A stretch of 64,000 bases of DNA from Choristoneura fumiferana (taxonomy: Eukaryota; Arthropoda; Insecta; Lepidoptera; Tortricidae), in the NCBI RefSeq assembly GCF_025370935.1, contig NC_133494.1, positions 6,718,274 to 6,782,273 of the forward strand, given 5' to 3'. Below are positions 35,310-48,150 of this stretch, piece by piece. The number at the start of each line of letters is the position of its first letter. The first letter of the stretch is position 1. A program made the translations under genes and the position numbers. The notes beneath the pieces were generated by a model that did not search any database, had not been told where the DNA came from, and saw nothing but the letters and a program-made list of their open reading frames with translations.

Positions 35310-35671
35310 AGTAGTTAAAATTCAACCTGTGAAATACTTGATATTGAGTAGTAACTCCGATGGTCAACTGTGGTCTTCATCATCAGTTCCACTTCACCAA
35401 ATGATGATTTTCAAGAGAAAATGCACAAGTTACTACTAAATATAACTAATTTACTATAGGTGTCCCTACAACATTTGAAGAGTTCCCTCGATTTCCTTAA
35501 GATCCAATCATCAGATCCTGATTTGGTGCTTATGGGACTTAATTGAAAACATTCCTAGACGAACGCAATAAAAAAAATCATATCGGTTCATAAATGACGG
35601 AGTTCTGAGGTAACAAACATAAAAAAAATACAACCGAATTAATAACCTCCTCCTTTTTTGAAGTCGGTTAA
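35310..35671 (-). repeat. AACCGACTTCAAAAAAGG-family repeat, minus strand
   Basis: Reverse complement opens TTAACCGACTTCAAAAAAGG and follows the 32819-33135 copy through GAAATCGAGGGA and CATTTGGTGAAGTGGAACTG. It is the longer of the two and extends about 60 bases further. Confidence 0.65.
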
Positions 35672-35739
35672 TAATATTTGTTGTCTTCAAAATTTTAAAT
35701 TGCGGTAACTGTAACTAGTTTTTTGAGACATTTCTTGTA

Positions 35740-35870
35740 CAGTCACCAGCATTAATATCTGCCACAGCGGAGCGTGCAAAAATATCCGACACGTCCTTCC
35801 GGCCCTAGAAATAGAGACGTATCTGATATTTATGCACGTTTTTTGTGTCAGATATTCGTGCTGGTGATTG
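35740..35870. mobile_element. 131-bp Tc1/mariner-like MITE
   Basis: Ends CAGTCACCAGCATTAATATC and inverse GATATTCGTGCTGGTGATTG, with TA on both sides (35738-35739, 35871-35872). The TA duplication and CAGT start fit Tc1/mariner-type MITEs. Inner segments (GTGCAAAAATATC / GATATTTATGCAC) also pair. Confidence 0.75.
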
Positions 35871-35872
35871 TA

Positions 35873-37800
35873 CCTAGGTAATGCATTTGGTGTAGCTACA
35901 TACTTAACATGTTACGAAACAAATGATTATGTTTATATTTACTTTCAATTGTTGTTCTCATGTAGGTAAGTGACTTAGTCTTTTTTGAGAATAAATTTCT
36001 TTAAACAAAAATAACTGACTTAATTAAGTTTTAAAGATGTTTCTATGGAATGCACCTGTTCCTGAATTAGTTAGGTAGTTAATTATTAAATGTCATTTTG
36101 CATCATAAAATGAAGGGTTATTTTACTTGTCTGTAGATAAAACAATAAGATGATTAAGCCAAGCAAAAAAGTTACTGAAGAATAAATTATATATATATAT
36201 AAATTCTAAAATATTTTTTTTTTATTGAAAACTGGCAGCAAAAACCAAAACTATATGCAATCTATGATTTCATATTACCGTATCATTTTATATTAATAAC
36301 TGATATAGATAGATAGAAAAACAAAATAAATATTTTTCCCATTTTCCTCAGTGGTTTTATGCCAAATTTCAAGTTTCCTGGACAACTGGAAGTACGTACC
36401 CTGAATACGTATAGCTTTTGATAACCCGTTAGGGTAGGCAAAGGGTAGCAGACTTGAATATTAATTTCAGCTGTTTTTGCTTGCAATAAACATCACTTTA
36501 AAAAAAAACGTATTGTATTAAAACATGCATTTTTATTTACATAAAACTGACCGTGATTGACCCCTATCTTAGTTGATAATAGACCACATACAAATAGATC
36601 ATCATCAAATCCTAAATCATACCAAAAACAAAATCGAAAAAGAAAGTGAATCCACAACACTTTTCTTGCTATTTTACTCTAACATGAACTCAATTACGAT
36701 CAACTCTTTCTTTACTCTTAGAAGAAACTGTAGGTAAAAGTTTCTAACGCAGAATAACCTCGTGGAGAAACATTAATTACGTCGTTCTTCATTGCTTTTG
36801 AAATTTTAATAAAGTTTTATGATTTCTTCAGAATGCACCCAACGCTGCATTTATGTGATAATGTTGATAAGGATTGGTCACTATAAATGAACTACAATTA
36901 TCTTTACCTTGCTTTCCCACTAATGATATTGGTCATGGAAACGCTAATTGTAGATTATATTGACATGGAACAGGGCCAAGGGACAAGGGACGGGAAAGTA
37001 AAAGCCTGCATCAATTATTTGGTCATTGTAGTTATGTTATTACATATACTAAAATACAAGAAAGCTGTGGCAGGTATGTTTAAGAAAGTAAAGTTTTAAT
37101 AATGTTTCGTAATAGTCCGAAAAACTATCCCACCCAATATGCAAGAACCACAGATAAAGTCGTCATTGTGGAATTACCAATAGGCCAGATTATCCGGTTC
37201 TCAATGATTCAGTAAGGAGGGAGTGTTTTATTTTATCAAATAGGTAATATTGTAATTATCTAGTTGGTCCATTTTTGCTTTTGACAATCTATTTTGAATT
37301 TCTTTATTTATATTTTTTAATTTTAGTCTTAATTTGTATTATTTATAATTAATTCACACTGTTATAAAAAAAAACGACTTTTGAAAGTATTTCGATTCTT
37401 ATTTGATTCGGACAATCATAATGTCGTGTTATTATTTTAAAGCACTTACTATATTATTTATAAAGCACTAATATTAATTCAACACCTCGAGACGGACACT
37501 ATTCGATTTTCGTAAGCTTTATTAAACGTCAAATTAGATTGTTTTTTCAAATGTCAATTACTTTTACTATAACCAGAGTTTATAGCCATACGTTGTATTC
37601 TTGTCATAAATTGAAACTTGTGAACATTTATTTTGTCAATCATAAACGATGGTGCGAAATGAGCAAGAACCACCCAAGAGCGTTGAAATTAACTGACATG
37701 TGAAGATAATTTAGGTATGTTATATGAGTTTATCAAATATTTTTATCGAAATAAATGGAACTACACTTGCATTTTGCTAAAAATAAGTTTTGAAGGAATG
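35873..37800. other. Intergenic, little recognised
   Basis: AT-rich. TAAAACTGACCGTGATTGACCCCTATCT at 36541-36568 is a short piece of the repeat at 47423. A 70-codon frame at 36887-37099 has two hydrophobic stretches but no recognisable family and is probably chance. Confidence 0.35.
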
Positions 37801-38062
37801 AGAAATGAGAAGGTAGGAGTTTAGAATTACTAGAACAGCTTTTTTATTTAGCAGAAGAACACCGTAGACAAATATTACCAGCAGCTCATTCACAATGACA
37901 TCACTACAGTAAACTGCGATCTCGACCGGCGGCGCGCGGGAACCAGTTTGGTTGCCTTTATAGCTCGGACCGCCTGCGCTGCAGCTTGCCTAGGGAAGCC
38001 AGGCTGTATTATTCTGTCCACCGTCACCAAAAATTATGCAAACATACATAGTAAGAAAGTAA
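37801..38062 (-). repeat. Possible solo LTR fragment
   Basis: In the minus sense a GC-rich segment precedes GAGCTATAAAGGCAACC (TATA box, 37957-37962) and, about 105 bp on, AATAAA (37853-37858). This is the U3-R-U5 layout of a compact insect LTR. No TG...CA ends or target duplication could be fixed, so a cellular promoter is an alternative. Confidence 0.3.
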
Positions 38063-38262
38063 CGATAGACTATAAACTTTTCACTTTAGAATTGTAAACA
38101 AAAGGGCCAGGACCCATCTAGAAAGAAACCACTGAGGATCAAGAAAACAAGCACCCCACAGAGTCGAAGAAAAACAGAAGAATGCGTGCTCTTCTTTTTT
38201 GTGACAGGGACCTCCCTGTAACATTATTATGTAATAAAAAAAGAAGATTCATGCATGCTTGT

Positions 38263-38342
38263 TTACCTCATCATCTGATGGGAGGTGATCACCACCGCCC
38301 ATGAGTATCAACTACTCAAGTAGTCATTGGTGTTGCCGGCCT
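38263..38342 (-). repeat. GGGCGGTGGTGATC-type repeat fragment
   Basis: CATCTGATGGGAGGTGATCACCACCGCCCATGAG matches the 8003 copy in reverse. Short and decayed. Confidence 0.5.
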
Positions 38343-40166
38343 TTTAAGAAAATATAAGTCCTTTTCTTTTCCCACCTTTCCAGTACATGGTTAAAGCAAG
38401 ACTGCGGGTAGATAGTAAAACCCTAATCTTCTCTATTTTCCTCGCGAGTTTTTTCGACTGCACGTCTTCTTCTCTTACAAAGTCTTCTCTTAAGTAAACA
38501 AACGCAAATACATTATGGACGTTGAGATTTATCTTCGCAAAATTCGTCGGATATTGTGAGTTGTGTGTCGAGTGGAGATGCCAGTACAAAAACAATATTA
38601 AACGAGGGTACCTAGTTCGAAAGTCTCGCACGGCTAAACTTCAATCTTCTGGTGACCACGGCTGCTGCAAAGGGATTGAAACGTCGAGGTTATTTAAGTA
38701 ATAAAGATTAAGTCCTGGGATACTAAAGATAAGTGAGAATCACAAAAGTTTAAAATTTGTATCCCCTTCCACTTTTCAAGATACTTAAATCTTGGTTAAT
38801 TAAGGCTATTGTCAAGTTGATGTTCACAGAAACTATTCTTATCTCTATCTTAGTTTATTTTCACGAATTTTGTGTCCTATGTATGTATGTAAATAAATAA
38901 TAAAATAAATGTATGTAAATATTCGTCTTCAATGCAACTTCGGACTTTTCTGAGGACTGTGATAAAATGTCCTCTAGTCACGAAACCATGGGTACCCTAA
39001 CCGGTTCTAGATACAAACGTATACGCATGAATTATTATAATGAACAGCAACAGCCTATTTTATTGGCCTAGCTTTATGGTGTTCGAGGAGGCTTTTAATT
39101 GGAAACGTAATTAAATTGAATTGCAAAAATCGATTGAATGAGACTACGCTAATGCGCTATTTCACTAATCAATTTTCTAAAGCAGTTGGGTTGGTAGTTA
39201 TGAAATATCAAAGAAAATAGACTTTCCCAATAGCTAAATAACTACTTTGCCCGTCGCTGAACAAGACAAGTGTCCCGTGATTTATACTATTTGTTTATCC
39301 GTATCTTCTTCTTCGTCTTCACTCTCTTAGCAGAGTGGACCTGGTCGTCATATCAGGCCAGGGTGTTGGCAAGTTTCACAATATGCCGTCATTCCTCCCG
39401 TACTGTATACAGGGTGGAAAGTTGAGATGGGGCAGCAAGGGCAGCGACTAGATCCCTTGCTGTTACGCGAAAATGCTCTTAGGAGACCTTTACTTATTTT
39501 TTAAGTGATGACAATCGACATTCACAGATTTTTGCTAAAATGTACAGTCAGCGAGAAAATCGACAGATATATTTTTAATGCCAACACTTTGAGACCAACT
39601 AAGGTACTAGAACACCCACAAATCAAAGAAAACTTTTTTCATACAGTTCGTAGGGTACTACTCTATTTCTGTGCAATCAGTAATTTTGATGTGAATTCGG
39701 ATTTATTTTGGATAAAAAAGGACTTTTTTTGATGTGCGTTTAAATACTATACCCATCATTTTTGCTTTTACCCTTCCGAAACCCTAAAAATTATTATCAC
39801 TTATCATATTATTATTATTACATAGCTTGTTTTATGTTGACGTGTATCTAACTATCTAAGTATGTTTGTTTTAGATGTGGTCATGTGTGTTGTATGTGGT
39901 ATTGTGTGTTGTGTGTATATGTTCTAATCTTTTATTTTTTTATTTGATCGTTCTAATCTGCTTTTGTAAATTATGCACCACCTGCTGAAATCTAGTTCTT
40001 ACCTGTTGTTGTTGTTGTAGAAAAAAGTTGCCTGGAAGAGATCTCTCTAAAGAGGCCGTCTATATTATATTAATCTTATATTATTTGTTTAAAAAATATA
40101 ATACATATGTATTAATCTTATATTGATCATAATCTAAAAAAAATACTTTCTACAATATATTTGGTA
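38343..40166. other. Intergenic, repeat fragments only
   Basis: CTGGTGACCACGGCTGCTGCAAAG...GAAACGTCGAGGT at 38650-38690 and CTCTCTTAGCAGAGTGGACCTGG...CATATCAGGCCAGGG at 39318-39362 look like fragments of retroposon coding or 3' sequence. No gene was recognised. Confidence 0.35.
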
Positions 40167-40307
40167 AGTGCAGTCGAGGAAGCTAAATCACGTACCAGGG
40201 TATAGTAGCTATGATCTCTTTGGATTCTCTTTGTATGTGATGCCAACATGACATTAGTAGCACAAAGGTTCCACCCTGGTACGTGATTCAGATTCCTCGT
40301 CTGTACT
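40167..40307. mobile_element. 141-bp TA-flanked MITE
   Basis: Inverted ends AGTGCAGTCGAGGAAGCT / AGTACAGACGAGGAATCT, continuing AATCACGTACCAGGGT on both arms, are flanked by TA (40165-40166, 40308-40309). No coding sequence. Confidence 0.75.
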
Positions 40308-43300
40308 TATATTTCGCTTAAAATGTGACTTTACTTTTATATACATATGTATTATGTTTTAACAAAAACATTACTTAGTAGAAATCCCTGCAACTCTTTA
40401 TTTTAATCTTCTTCGTTATCTCTCTATCTAACTGATGGTTTCTTGTAGTCTGTCTCTTTCTACAAACAATGCCACATTACCATAAAAGGAATATGCTACG
40501 ATAGGGAATCGCCGTCACGTGTAGTTTCAAATATCGATAAAATTCAACATTATCGAGCGAGATCTTAAATTTTACTCGCATGAAAGTAACTTGCGTAGTT
40601 TATACATTGTGGCAGGAGTTATTATGTAAATATAAACGAGTCGCTGAAATCCTATTTTTTCTGTTTGTGTTCGATATGTCAGGACAAAGTTTGTAATAAA
40701 CAAATTAAAAAAATAAAAACTAGAATCAGCTAGGTTTAATAAAACAATGCTCTGGTATTATCGAACCAAAATGAAATACCTAGTTTAATAAGAAAACCGT
40801 ATTTTAATAAGATTTTTTTGGCATTCCCGATTTTCATTAGGTAGGTATTTTATTTCAGTATGTTCCTAAATATCAAATATAATTTATCGACAAAACTATC
40901 GATAAACGAAGCACTATCGATAAGCTCTAGCCGAGCTACTGCCACAAAAAATACTCGTATTTTATCGAGCGCGGGTCAGCCTAAAAAAACAAACGGGACG
41001 GTAAGTCACTCGGCGGAGGAAAGTTATAGTTTTTTTGTCACAGCCGACGGCTCGACGGTCAACGCATTGTGAATGCTGGGACCGCAGAGGTACTCAAACT
41101 TTGAATAAATGGAATAAAATAAGGTTAAATAATTATGTGGGATATTGGCAAAAGAAGGAAACACAAATTTGTATAGCCCTTTTATTTAAATAAAGCACCC
41201 CCATCCCTGTTCTTTCCTTCTACCCATCTCTTCCACACATTCGTTCGGTAACGTTCCTACAATTCTAGTGGTACCTGTCTATACTTGAAGATCTGCACAA
41301 GGAGAAGCTATCATCTATAGTGAGATCTCGTACCACTCAGCACTCTATAGAGCATATTGTGGTACGGGGTAGGGTCAATAGCAAAGAAAAAGGGGATGTT
41401 CTCTTATGCGCTGGACTGTACAGATAAAAGCTCTAACAAAATAATCCCCAAACACTTGCGCCAGAGAAGCTATATGACCACGACTGCTTTGTCACGTATA
41501 GTGGGACAATTTGCACTAACTGCTCCCTCTTTACCATTTTAACTTTGTAGCTTTTACTAGTTATATTTTACTGTGTCCCAATCTAACCATACAAAATACT
41601 GTTGATATTGCGTCTAAACAAAGTTAAACCAATTTTAAGAATGCTTTTTAAGCCGATTGAGATGTCGTGTGCTGATTTGACTAGACTGATAAGTACCTAA
41701 GTATGAACTTACAAAGAAACTGAACCGTAGTTAAAGGTGGAAACAAGCATCAGTGTTGCCAGTTACGATGTTACAAAACCAAAAAAAACAGTGTAGTAAT
41801 CTACGTAAGTGCATAAAATGTTTTTCAAGTACAGCGACACTGACATTGCGTACCTAACTTGGCAGTAACCTAACTAGGCAGTCAGATAGTCCGATGACTT
41901 CTATAGGAAGTAAACGTTCTACGTGTCATAGAAAAGACATTGCAGCAATGTCAAACATTATTTGCCCTCTCGTGTTACTGCACGCTGTCGCAGTAGTAAT
42001 GTCACCTGCAATGAATTTCGCAATAACCAACGTAAAAAGAAATGAAATAATTTTAATTAGAAGCGGTTCAATAACTAATTAAACCTGGAATGTGCTTCTC
42101 CATACGTACATCGTCTGTGAAGACATTTCTTACTCTCTGAAGGCAATCATAACTCGGTATTTTAACTTAAGTCAACGTAAGCCGCAACGCGCGACCAACG
42201 ACTAGAACCTGTGGTTACGTATGTATAATTCCTGTGATTCACCGATTTATGTTATGATTGTTAGCTAAGCGTAGCGATGATTATGTGGACAAGGTTAAAT
42301 TTAGAGCAGGCGCGTCAAACATGCGGCCCGCGAGCCGCCTGCGGCTCAAATCAATTTTGAAAGCCACCAAATAGTGCGGCCTGTGAGCGTGTTAAAAAGT
42401 CTATTTTATTGGTAATTTAGTAAAATATAATATAAAGTAGATATTTTTCTTTAAGACTTTTAATAGTTTGTCAGATAAGGTTTTAGGCACTCGCACTTAG
42501 TGTACAGTCGTCATGCTTGTGATCGAGCCAGGCCCCAGTTTTATCTTGAATCTGAATCTGTCACACAACGGTTTATTCACAACGTTGAGAACCACTTGCA
42601 TGAGGTATGGAGGGCGCATACTTAAACGTTTTGAAGCCCTATACAGATAGATAAAACCAAAATTACTAGCGTTTTGATCTTGAATTATTAGTATGCTTTA
42701 TGATTATGACATTGTGTTCTTAATGTCCTCTTAATTCTGGGGTTAATTTAATATACTGAGATTCTATATAACCTGATTGGAATTTGGTAATAAAAACGCA
42801 CGTAGGTATGGCTTTTTTTTTTCAAATTAGCAAGTACCTAAACACTAAAGTTAGTACGTTTGCCATTATTTTGCACCTTTAACTGATACCTCTTTCTGTT
42901 ACTGTATTTATAAAAAAGGAACATACTCGACGAGAATACCAGTTACGGCTTTTCGTTGTTAGACGCTGAGCAGCAGTTGAATTTTATACTATATGAACCA
43001 GCTGAATGCTGTAGTGTCGCTCCCGTATACAAAAAATCTTTATCCCTGTGAACATTATTTTTTTCTACATCGTGCAGGGAGCTTCTAGTCCTAGTCCGCG
43101 CTGCGTGTCCAGTTTTGCATTACTATTAAAAAGTTGTTTTATTTTACTAATTTACACTCCAAAGATCAATATACAGTCTACAGTACGAATCAGTCAGCCA
43201 GTCAGTCAGAACTTGTTTTTTATACTAGCAATAACGATGTATAAGTACGCTCTCATCTAATAAACTACGTAATTACAAAATTGACTATAGTTAGTACGAG

Positions 43301-43687
43301 TAGTCTCATATTTCTACAACTTGTTGACGTTAAAATTGTACAAAATGCGACTAAAATGCAAATTCGTTTTCATCAGAACATACATTGTAATTATTTCTTC
43401 TCGCGATGCAGATTTATTACCCCAGTCAGAGTGTATTTACTGCACCAATATAAATAAAAAGTTAGTTCATAAGCTTTTACTTTAAAAAATCCTAAAATGC
43501 TACGTGCCATGACATCATCGCATTGCTGCATCACCACGTCCCTGTAATTCCTACAATCATCCAAATTGCCGCGAAACAATACAAATAGCGGCGCCGGCAC
43601 ACGTCCTTTGAATATCGACTGAAGTTTTAAGGCAGATTATAAAGATACTAATATTTACCCTTGGTTTTGCTCACGTGAACCATCCAT
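40308..43687. other. Intergenic; DRE-like cluster at 40.53-40.97 kb; possible hAT remnant at 42.3 kb
   Basis: Three TATCGATA octamers (40532, 40897, 40915) lie before a GTAAGT donor-like site at 41001; see findings. At 42307-42350 CAGGCGCGTCAAACATGCGGC...GCGGCTC resembles the end of an insect repeat with hAT-like CAG termini, and TTGAGAACCACTTG at 42585 resembles the other type of end. The ends do not match each other. No gene. Confidence 0.35.
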
Positions 43688-43905
43688 ACAAATATTATAA
43701 ATGCTTAAGTGTGGGTGTGTGTGTGTGTTTTTGTCCGTCTTTCACGTCAAAACGGAGCGACACATCGACGTGATTTGGCATAGAGACAGTTTATGGGCCA
43801 GAGAGTGATATAGGCTACTTTTTATCCCGGAAAAATGCACAGTTCCCGAGGGAACAGCGCGCGATAACCAAACTCCACGCGGGCGAAGCCGCAGGCAAAA
43901 GCTAT
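43688..43905 (+). mobile_element. ACTAATATTATAAATG-type repeat
   Basis: ACAAATATTATAAATGC, a GT-rich microsatellite (43705-43730), AAACGGAGCGACACATCGACG, CTACTTTTTATCCCGGAAAA, TTCCCGAGGGAACAGCGCGC and GCGGGCGAAGCCGCAGGC, in family order. About 220 bp. Confidence 0.7.
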
Positions 43906-45014
43906 TTAGGTATATACGCCAATTTAATTAAAATTAAATTCAGGAATTCTACTGGATTCCCATGGTATTTCTTGAAAGTTACGTGATTTTCACGTTGCAT
44001 TAAGAATACTCGAAGAAAATTTTATGTCTGTAGCTAGACGAGGTTAACTTTTTACGATTTTACAGACGTAAATTCAGATCCTGCATGATGAAACTATACT
44101 ATTGCTTAAATGTTATTGAGATATCCAGCTATTTGTAATCCAAATTTGATATAAATCTCTCCAGACATTTTAGCATGCTCATTAAAGTATAATTACAGGA
44201 GGATTAACTTCACAGCTTCGGGTTCGAAGAACAGTTTTTTAATGAAATCATTAAAGAAAACTCAGCGTTTGTACTCCACTACATTATGACTTTCTTAAAT
44301 TCAAAATTATTTACTTTATATTTTTGTCAGTTTTTACAAAAAAAAATTCTATATTTAAGTTCTGGATTCCTCGCATGTTAATTTTTAAGTTATACTTATT
44401 TTTGTTACTTCATCATTGTGTTTATTCCATGTATGTTTTGCGGTGATTCAAGTTTTTATCTATCTATAATAAAAAGTTAAAAAAATATGTACGCTTCCAA
44501 TGTACCCCTGGCTAGAGTCGCTACAGTCGAAACTGCCAACTATAACGGCCGCTTATACAATCAAAAAATGTAAGTCATCTCACCCCTGTCTCCCTACAAT
44601 ATCAATCACATCCCTATGGCCCAGCCATCTTGATTCCCTGATTACAGGGCGCATGCGCGTCCCGCCTCGCGACACGCCCCGCTCCATGGGGTTGCGAGGG
44701 GTCGAAACAGGTCGAAGGGTAAGACAGGTTGGTGATAAGATGAGATTTTGTACGTAGTTTGAGTTAGAGGCTTCGATACTATCTAGTGGGGACAATGGAA
44801 TAGTACTCGTAGAATTGATTAATAACATTTTAAAGAACAAGGAAAAATATAAATTTATGAAAATAACTGTATAGTTAGAAGAGATTTTTTTATTGATTTT
44901 AAATGTGAACTACATCCAAACTATAGATCGCACTCGTAAATCAACTCAAAGTAATCCACCATCCATCATTCTAATTTAGACCTTCCAGAAATCGAATGAA
45001 GTGTTAATCAAAAC
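43906..45014. other. Intergenic; CpG-rich patch 44.64-44.72 kb
   Basis: GGGCGCATGCGCGTCCCGCC and CTCGCGACACGCC...GGTTGCGAGG form a GC-rich, partly self-complementary patch of unknown nature. The rest is AT-rich and unassigned. Confidence 0.3.
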
Positions 45015-45158
45015 GCTGCGAAGCGTTGGCAGGCCTCCCAACAGGTGGACTGACGACATCGTGAGGGTTGCGGGAAACCGGTGCATGCAAGTGGCGAGTT
45101 GTCGTTCATTATGGCGTTCTAAGGGGGAGGCCTTTGTTCAGCAGGTGGACGTCTTCGT
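45015..45158 (+). mobile_element. RTE-type LINE 3' fragment
   Basis: CGAAGCGTTGGCAGGCCTCC...GGTGGACTGACGACATCGTG and GGGGGAGGCCTTTGTTCAGC match 26.2 kb almost base for base, so the two copies share a recent source. An extra G in CAGCAGGTGGACG breaks the frame, and the GATGAT tail is missing. Confidence 0.75.
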
Positions 45159-45407
45159 TATACTCTCGATTCAGGATTGCGTATCTGTACCAAGTTTCAA
45201 GTTGAGCGTTGAAAAATTCCGCCCTGAGTAGTCGACCCTGACTACTCGTAGACCCAGCAGTATTACTATCAGATTATTGTATCGTAATTGAACTTTCATA
45301 AGTGAGCCAGTCAGAATTACCAGTCATCCTGTATGTAAGAGATGTGTGTGTGTAGCAATAGCATTTATTTATTTACTTCAGTATTTTATGCCAAGGCGAG
45401 ACCATTT

Positions 45408-45552
45408 TTTTTTATTCGGATGGATGGTAAACGAGCAAATGGGTCTCCTGATGACCACCGCTCATAAACATCTGCAACACCAGGGGTGCAGACGCGTTGC
45501 CAACCTAGAGGCCTAAGATGGGATACCTCACGTGCCAGTAATTTCACCGGGC
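45408..45552 (-). repeat. GGGCGGTGGTGATC-type repeat, longest copy
   Basis: TTTATTCGGATGGATGGTAAACGAGCAAATGGGTCTCCTGATGACCACCGCTCATAAACATCTGCAACACCAGG is the reverse of the 8003 copy. It continues through GTTGCCAACCTAGAGGCC and GTGCCAGTAATTTCACCGG, which the other copies lack. Confidence 0.65.
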
Positions 45553-47414
45553 ACAAACAAATAAGTATTCGTAATTTTTTAGTATTTTGTATTCTCATTT
45601 TATTTTACTTGTTTTTTGTTCTATCCATTATTTGTGTCCGGAATAAACTTTATCGTTTCATTTCATTTTTAACAGCTTTCTGCCTTTGCTTCCGCAACTG
45701 CGAAAATTATGTATGTTTTTGACATTTCTGTTTGACAATTCGAACGGAAGTTTAGGACAATTGCAGATCACCCAAACTGGTTATTGCAACCAAACCCAGA
45801 TTGCAACCAAAGTATTCCTTAAGAAAATTAAATTGAAAATAAATAAATTTTAATAAATAAAAAATATTAATTTCAAAACATTGTTATTTAAAAAAAAATA
45901 TTTTCATAGCGCTTAGATATCTACTGCCGCAAATAAAAATGAAATAATAAAAGACACACTAACCATGTTGAGCGAAGAAAAAAAAATGTTGTAAATTAGA
46001 TTTAAATGTAATTTTATGAATAATGTCCTAAATAACCTATCTGGGTATGGTGCTACTAGTGTATGACGCCACACTGTGTTATTTGTTTGTCTACTTTGTA
46101 ATTTCAAACCTTTGCAATTCTACTATACTATTTATATATAGGTATTTAAAAGTAGCTTAAAATATTTTCATCCATTCGATACTTAAAATAAAAAATATTG
46201 TCAAATACCGTTTTAGTCTAATGATCCCTTAGTAAATTTTTAGTTACACTTATGTTACACTTCAATAAAAAATTCGCACATGTCAGAACATTCAATCTGT
46301 ACCTAACAAATTCAAGGTTTTTCCACGCCCCAACTAAAAATACAGTACACCACGCAAACTATACACTTGGGGATAAATTACCGGCGTATTGATTCCCTGC
46401 GTAATATAGCCTACAGTGACTCTGCAAACACATTGATCCGCTCTTGTTTGCGGACACGAGCTGGCCTGTAATGAATCTGATTAAGTAGCTTTCGCCGAAT
46501 TACTGCGGTGATGGGATGGGCGTGCAAAATGCTGTATGTGTCGACTTTAGTAGGTATATCTATTACGTTAACATGTTGGGTTAATTAAAAGCAATTATAT
46601 TTACCTACTCTAAAATACATATATTATATTAGTTTTATTAGTTGATCAGTCGAAATATAAAGAATAAATAAAGTGATTTTAGTATTCTTTTTTTAGCACC
46701 CCTTAGTTTAACCGTTAAATAAAAGTCACACTTTTGTTTGCCTGCTTTGCTATTTAAGTCGCTATTTAAAATATTTTCGTTTAGTTTACAAACAATAAAT
46801 ATAGCAGTATTGATAAAATACGAGTATATGGGTATGGGGTTGGCTTGTACAACGTAAAAAAATATTCTATTAATTTAAATAGTAATTTTTAGTTACGCAC
46901 TTTTTAATTTCTTTTGAATTAACGTTAATCTATATTGCCTAATTCTCGCTTTACATTATTTCAGTCCAGCGATTGAATCCAGCGCTATATTTTAACGACA
47001 CTGAAATGGATCCAGTGCATTTTAGTTTAGTAGGTTACATTATTGCAGCTACAATCCAGCGCTGGAATCGATCACCAAACGGGAATACATAAACCGGGCA
47101 TAGTAATGTAATTTGCAACCATTGCACATACTGCGCTTAGATTCCCATTCAGTTTGTGTAACGACCCCCGGCCGCCTCCGGGGTGGGCAAACACATAAAC
47201 GTAATTGGCAAATTGGGCCAATATTGTGGCCGCCAGTGTAATTCATTTGACGCCTGACAAAATTGGCATCATAATCTGCGTTGCCCTGAAATTATAGTGG
47301 CGTGTTGATGAACATGAGCATTATGGTTTCAGCTCATATTAGTTTTCACGCAGTAAGTACTTAATTAAAGAAAGGAAAGAAAGTGCCTAATTGAATTATT
47401 TACGATATCGCGTT
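45553..47414. other. Intergenic, unassigned
   Basis: AT-rich. The stretch 46970-47240 is less AT-rich, with three near-copies of CCAGCG-TGGAATC / CCAGCGATTGAATCC and a CCCCCGGCCGCCTCCGGGG hairpin-like patch at 47166. No family recognised and no gene. Confidence 0.35.
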
Positions 47415-47422
47415 TTTTTTAT

Positions 47423-47640
47423 ATAAAACTGACCGTGATTGACCCCTATCTCACCTGATGTAAAGTGCAGATGAGACCAAAGGTGTATCTCACTGGTTCA
47501 GTTCAGCCTATTAACTCTAGCCTTAAGAGCCCTAGGTTGTATTCTAGACTGTAGATTAGTTTCAGGCAACTGGTGGATGCAGACAAGTTATGGTGCATAG
47601 AGGTGTTCTTAAAAGTCTTTGTTCAACAGCATCTATCTTC
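47423..47640 (+). repeat. AAACTGACCGTGATTGACC-type repeat
   Basis: ATAAAACTGACCGTGATTGACC, CACCTGATGTAAAGTGCAGA, TTAGAGCCCTAGG-like and CAACTGGTGGATGCAGAC segments. A shorter piece is at 36541 and a decayed one at 51118. Probably a LINE 3' region. Confidence 0.5.
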
Positions 47641-47937
47641 AAAAGTATGACGATGATGATGATTTGTTTTTTAATGCAGTGCCTTTTTTTCAGATCATCA
47701 TGTCCAGCAAACATTACCTACATGCAATTGTTGCAATAAAGGCTTGTAAAGTATTTCACGTCTACAAATACTAACGACATCTATCTTATAATTTATGGAC
47801 TGCAAGGATTCATCTTGCGGGCCAATCATTACCATATTCCAAATAGTGAAGTCGGTAATCGAGAGATGGCGCTTTTATCAATTAAAACATGCTTAGTCAT
47901 TGGTACTATCGTTACTCCCATGGGTAAATAAATATTC

Positions 47938-48150
47938 CACTAATATTATAAATTAAATGCGAAAGTTTGTAAGTCTGTTCGTTTATTTGTTTGCTTCTTC
48001 ATCACGTCTAAACCACTGAACCGATTTAGATTTTATTCGGTATACAGATATTTTGAGTCCCGGAGAAGGACATAGAATAGTTTTTATCCCGGAAAATTGC
48101 ATAGTTCCCGCGGGATAGCGATAAAAGAATTCTGCTGGGTCACGGCTAGT
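47938..48150 (+). mobile_element. ACTAATATTATAAATG-type repeat
   Basis: CACTAATATTATAAATTAAATGCG, AAACCACTGAACCGATTTAG, TTTTTATCCCGGAAAATTGC and TTCCCGCGGGATAGCG in family order. The final GC-rich end is decayed (GGGTCACGGCTAGTG). Confidence 0.7.

Noticed and set aside
42307..42598. hAT element from CAGGCGCGTCAAA to TTGAGAACCACTTG
   Set aside because: The two ends are not inverted copies of each other and the flanks do not match.
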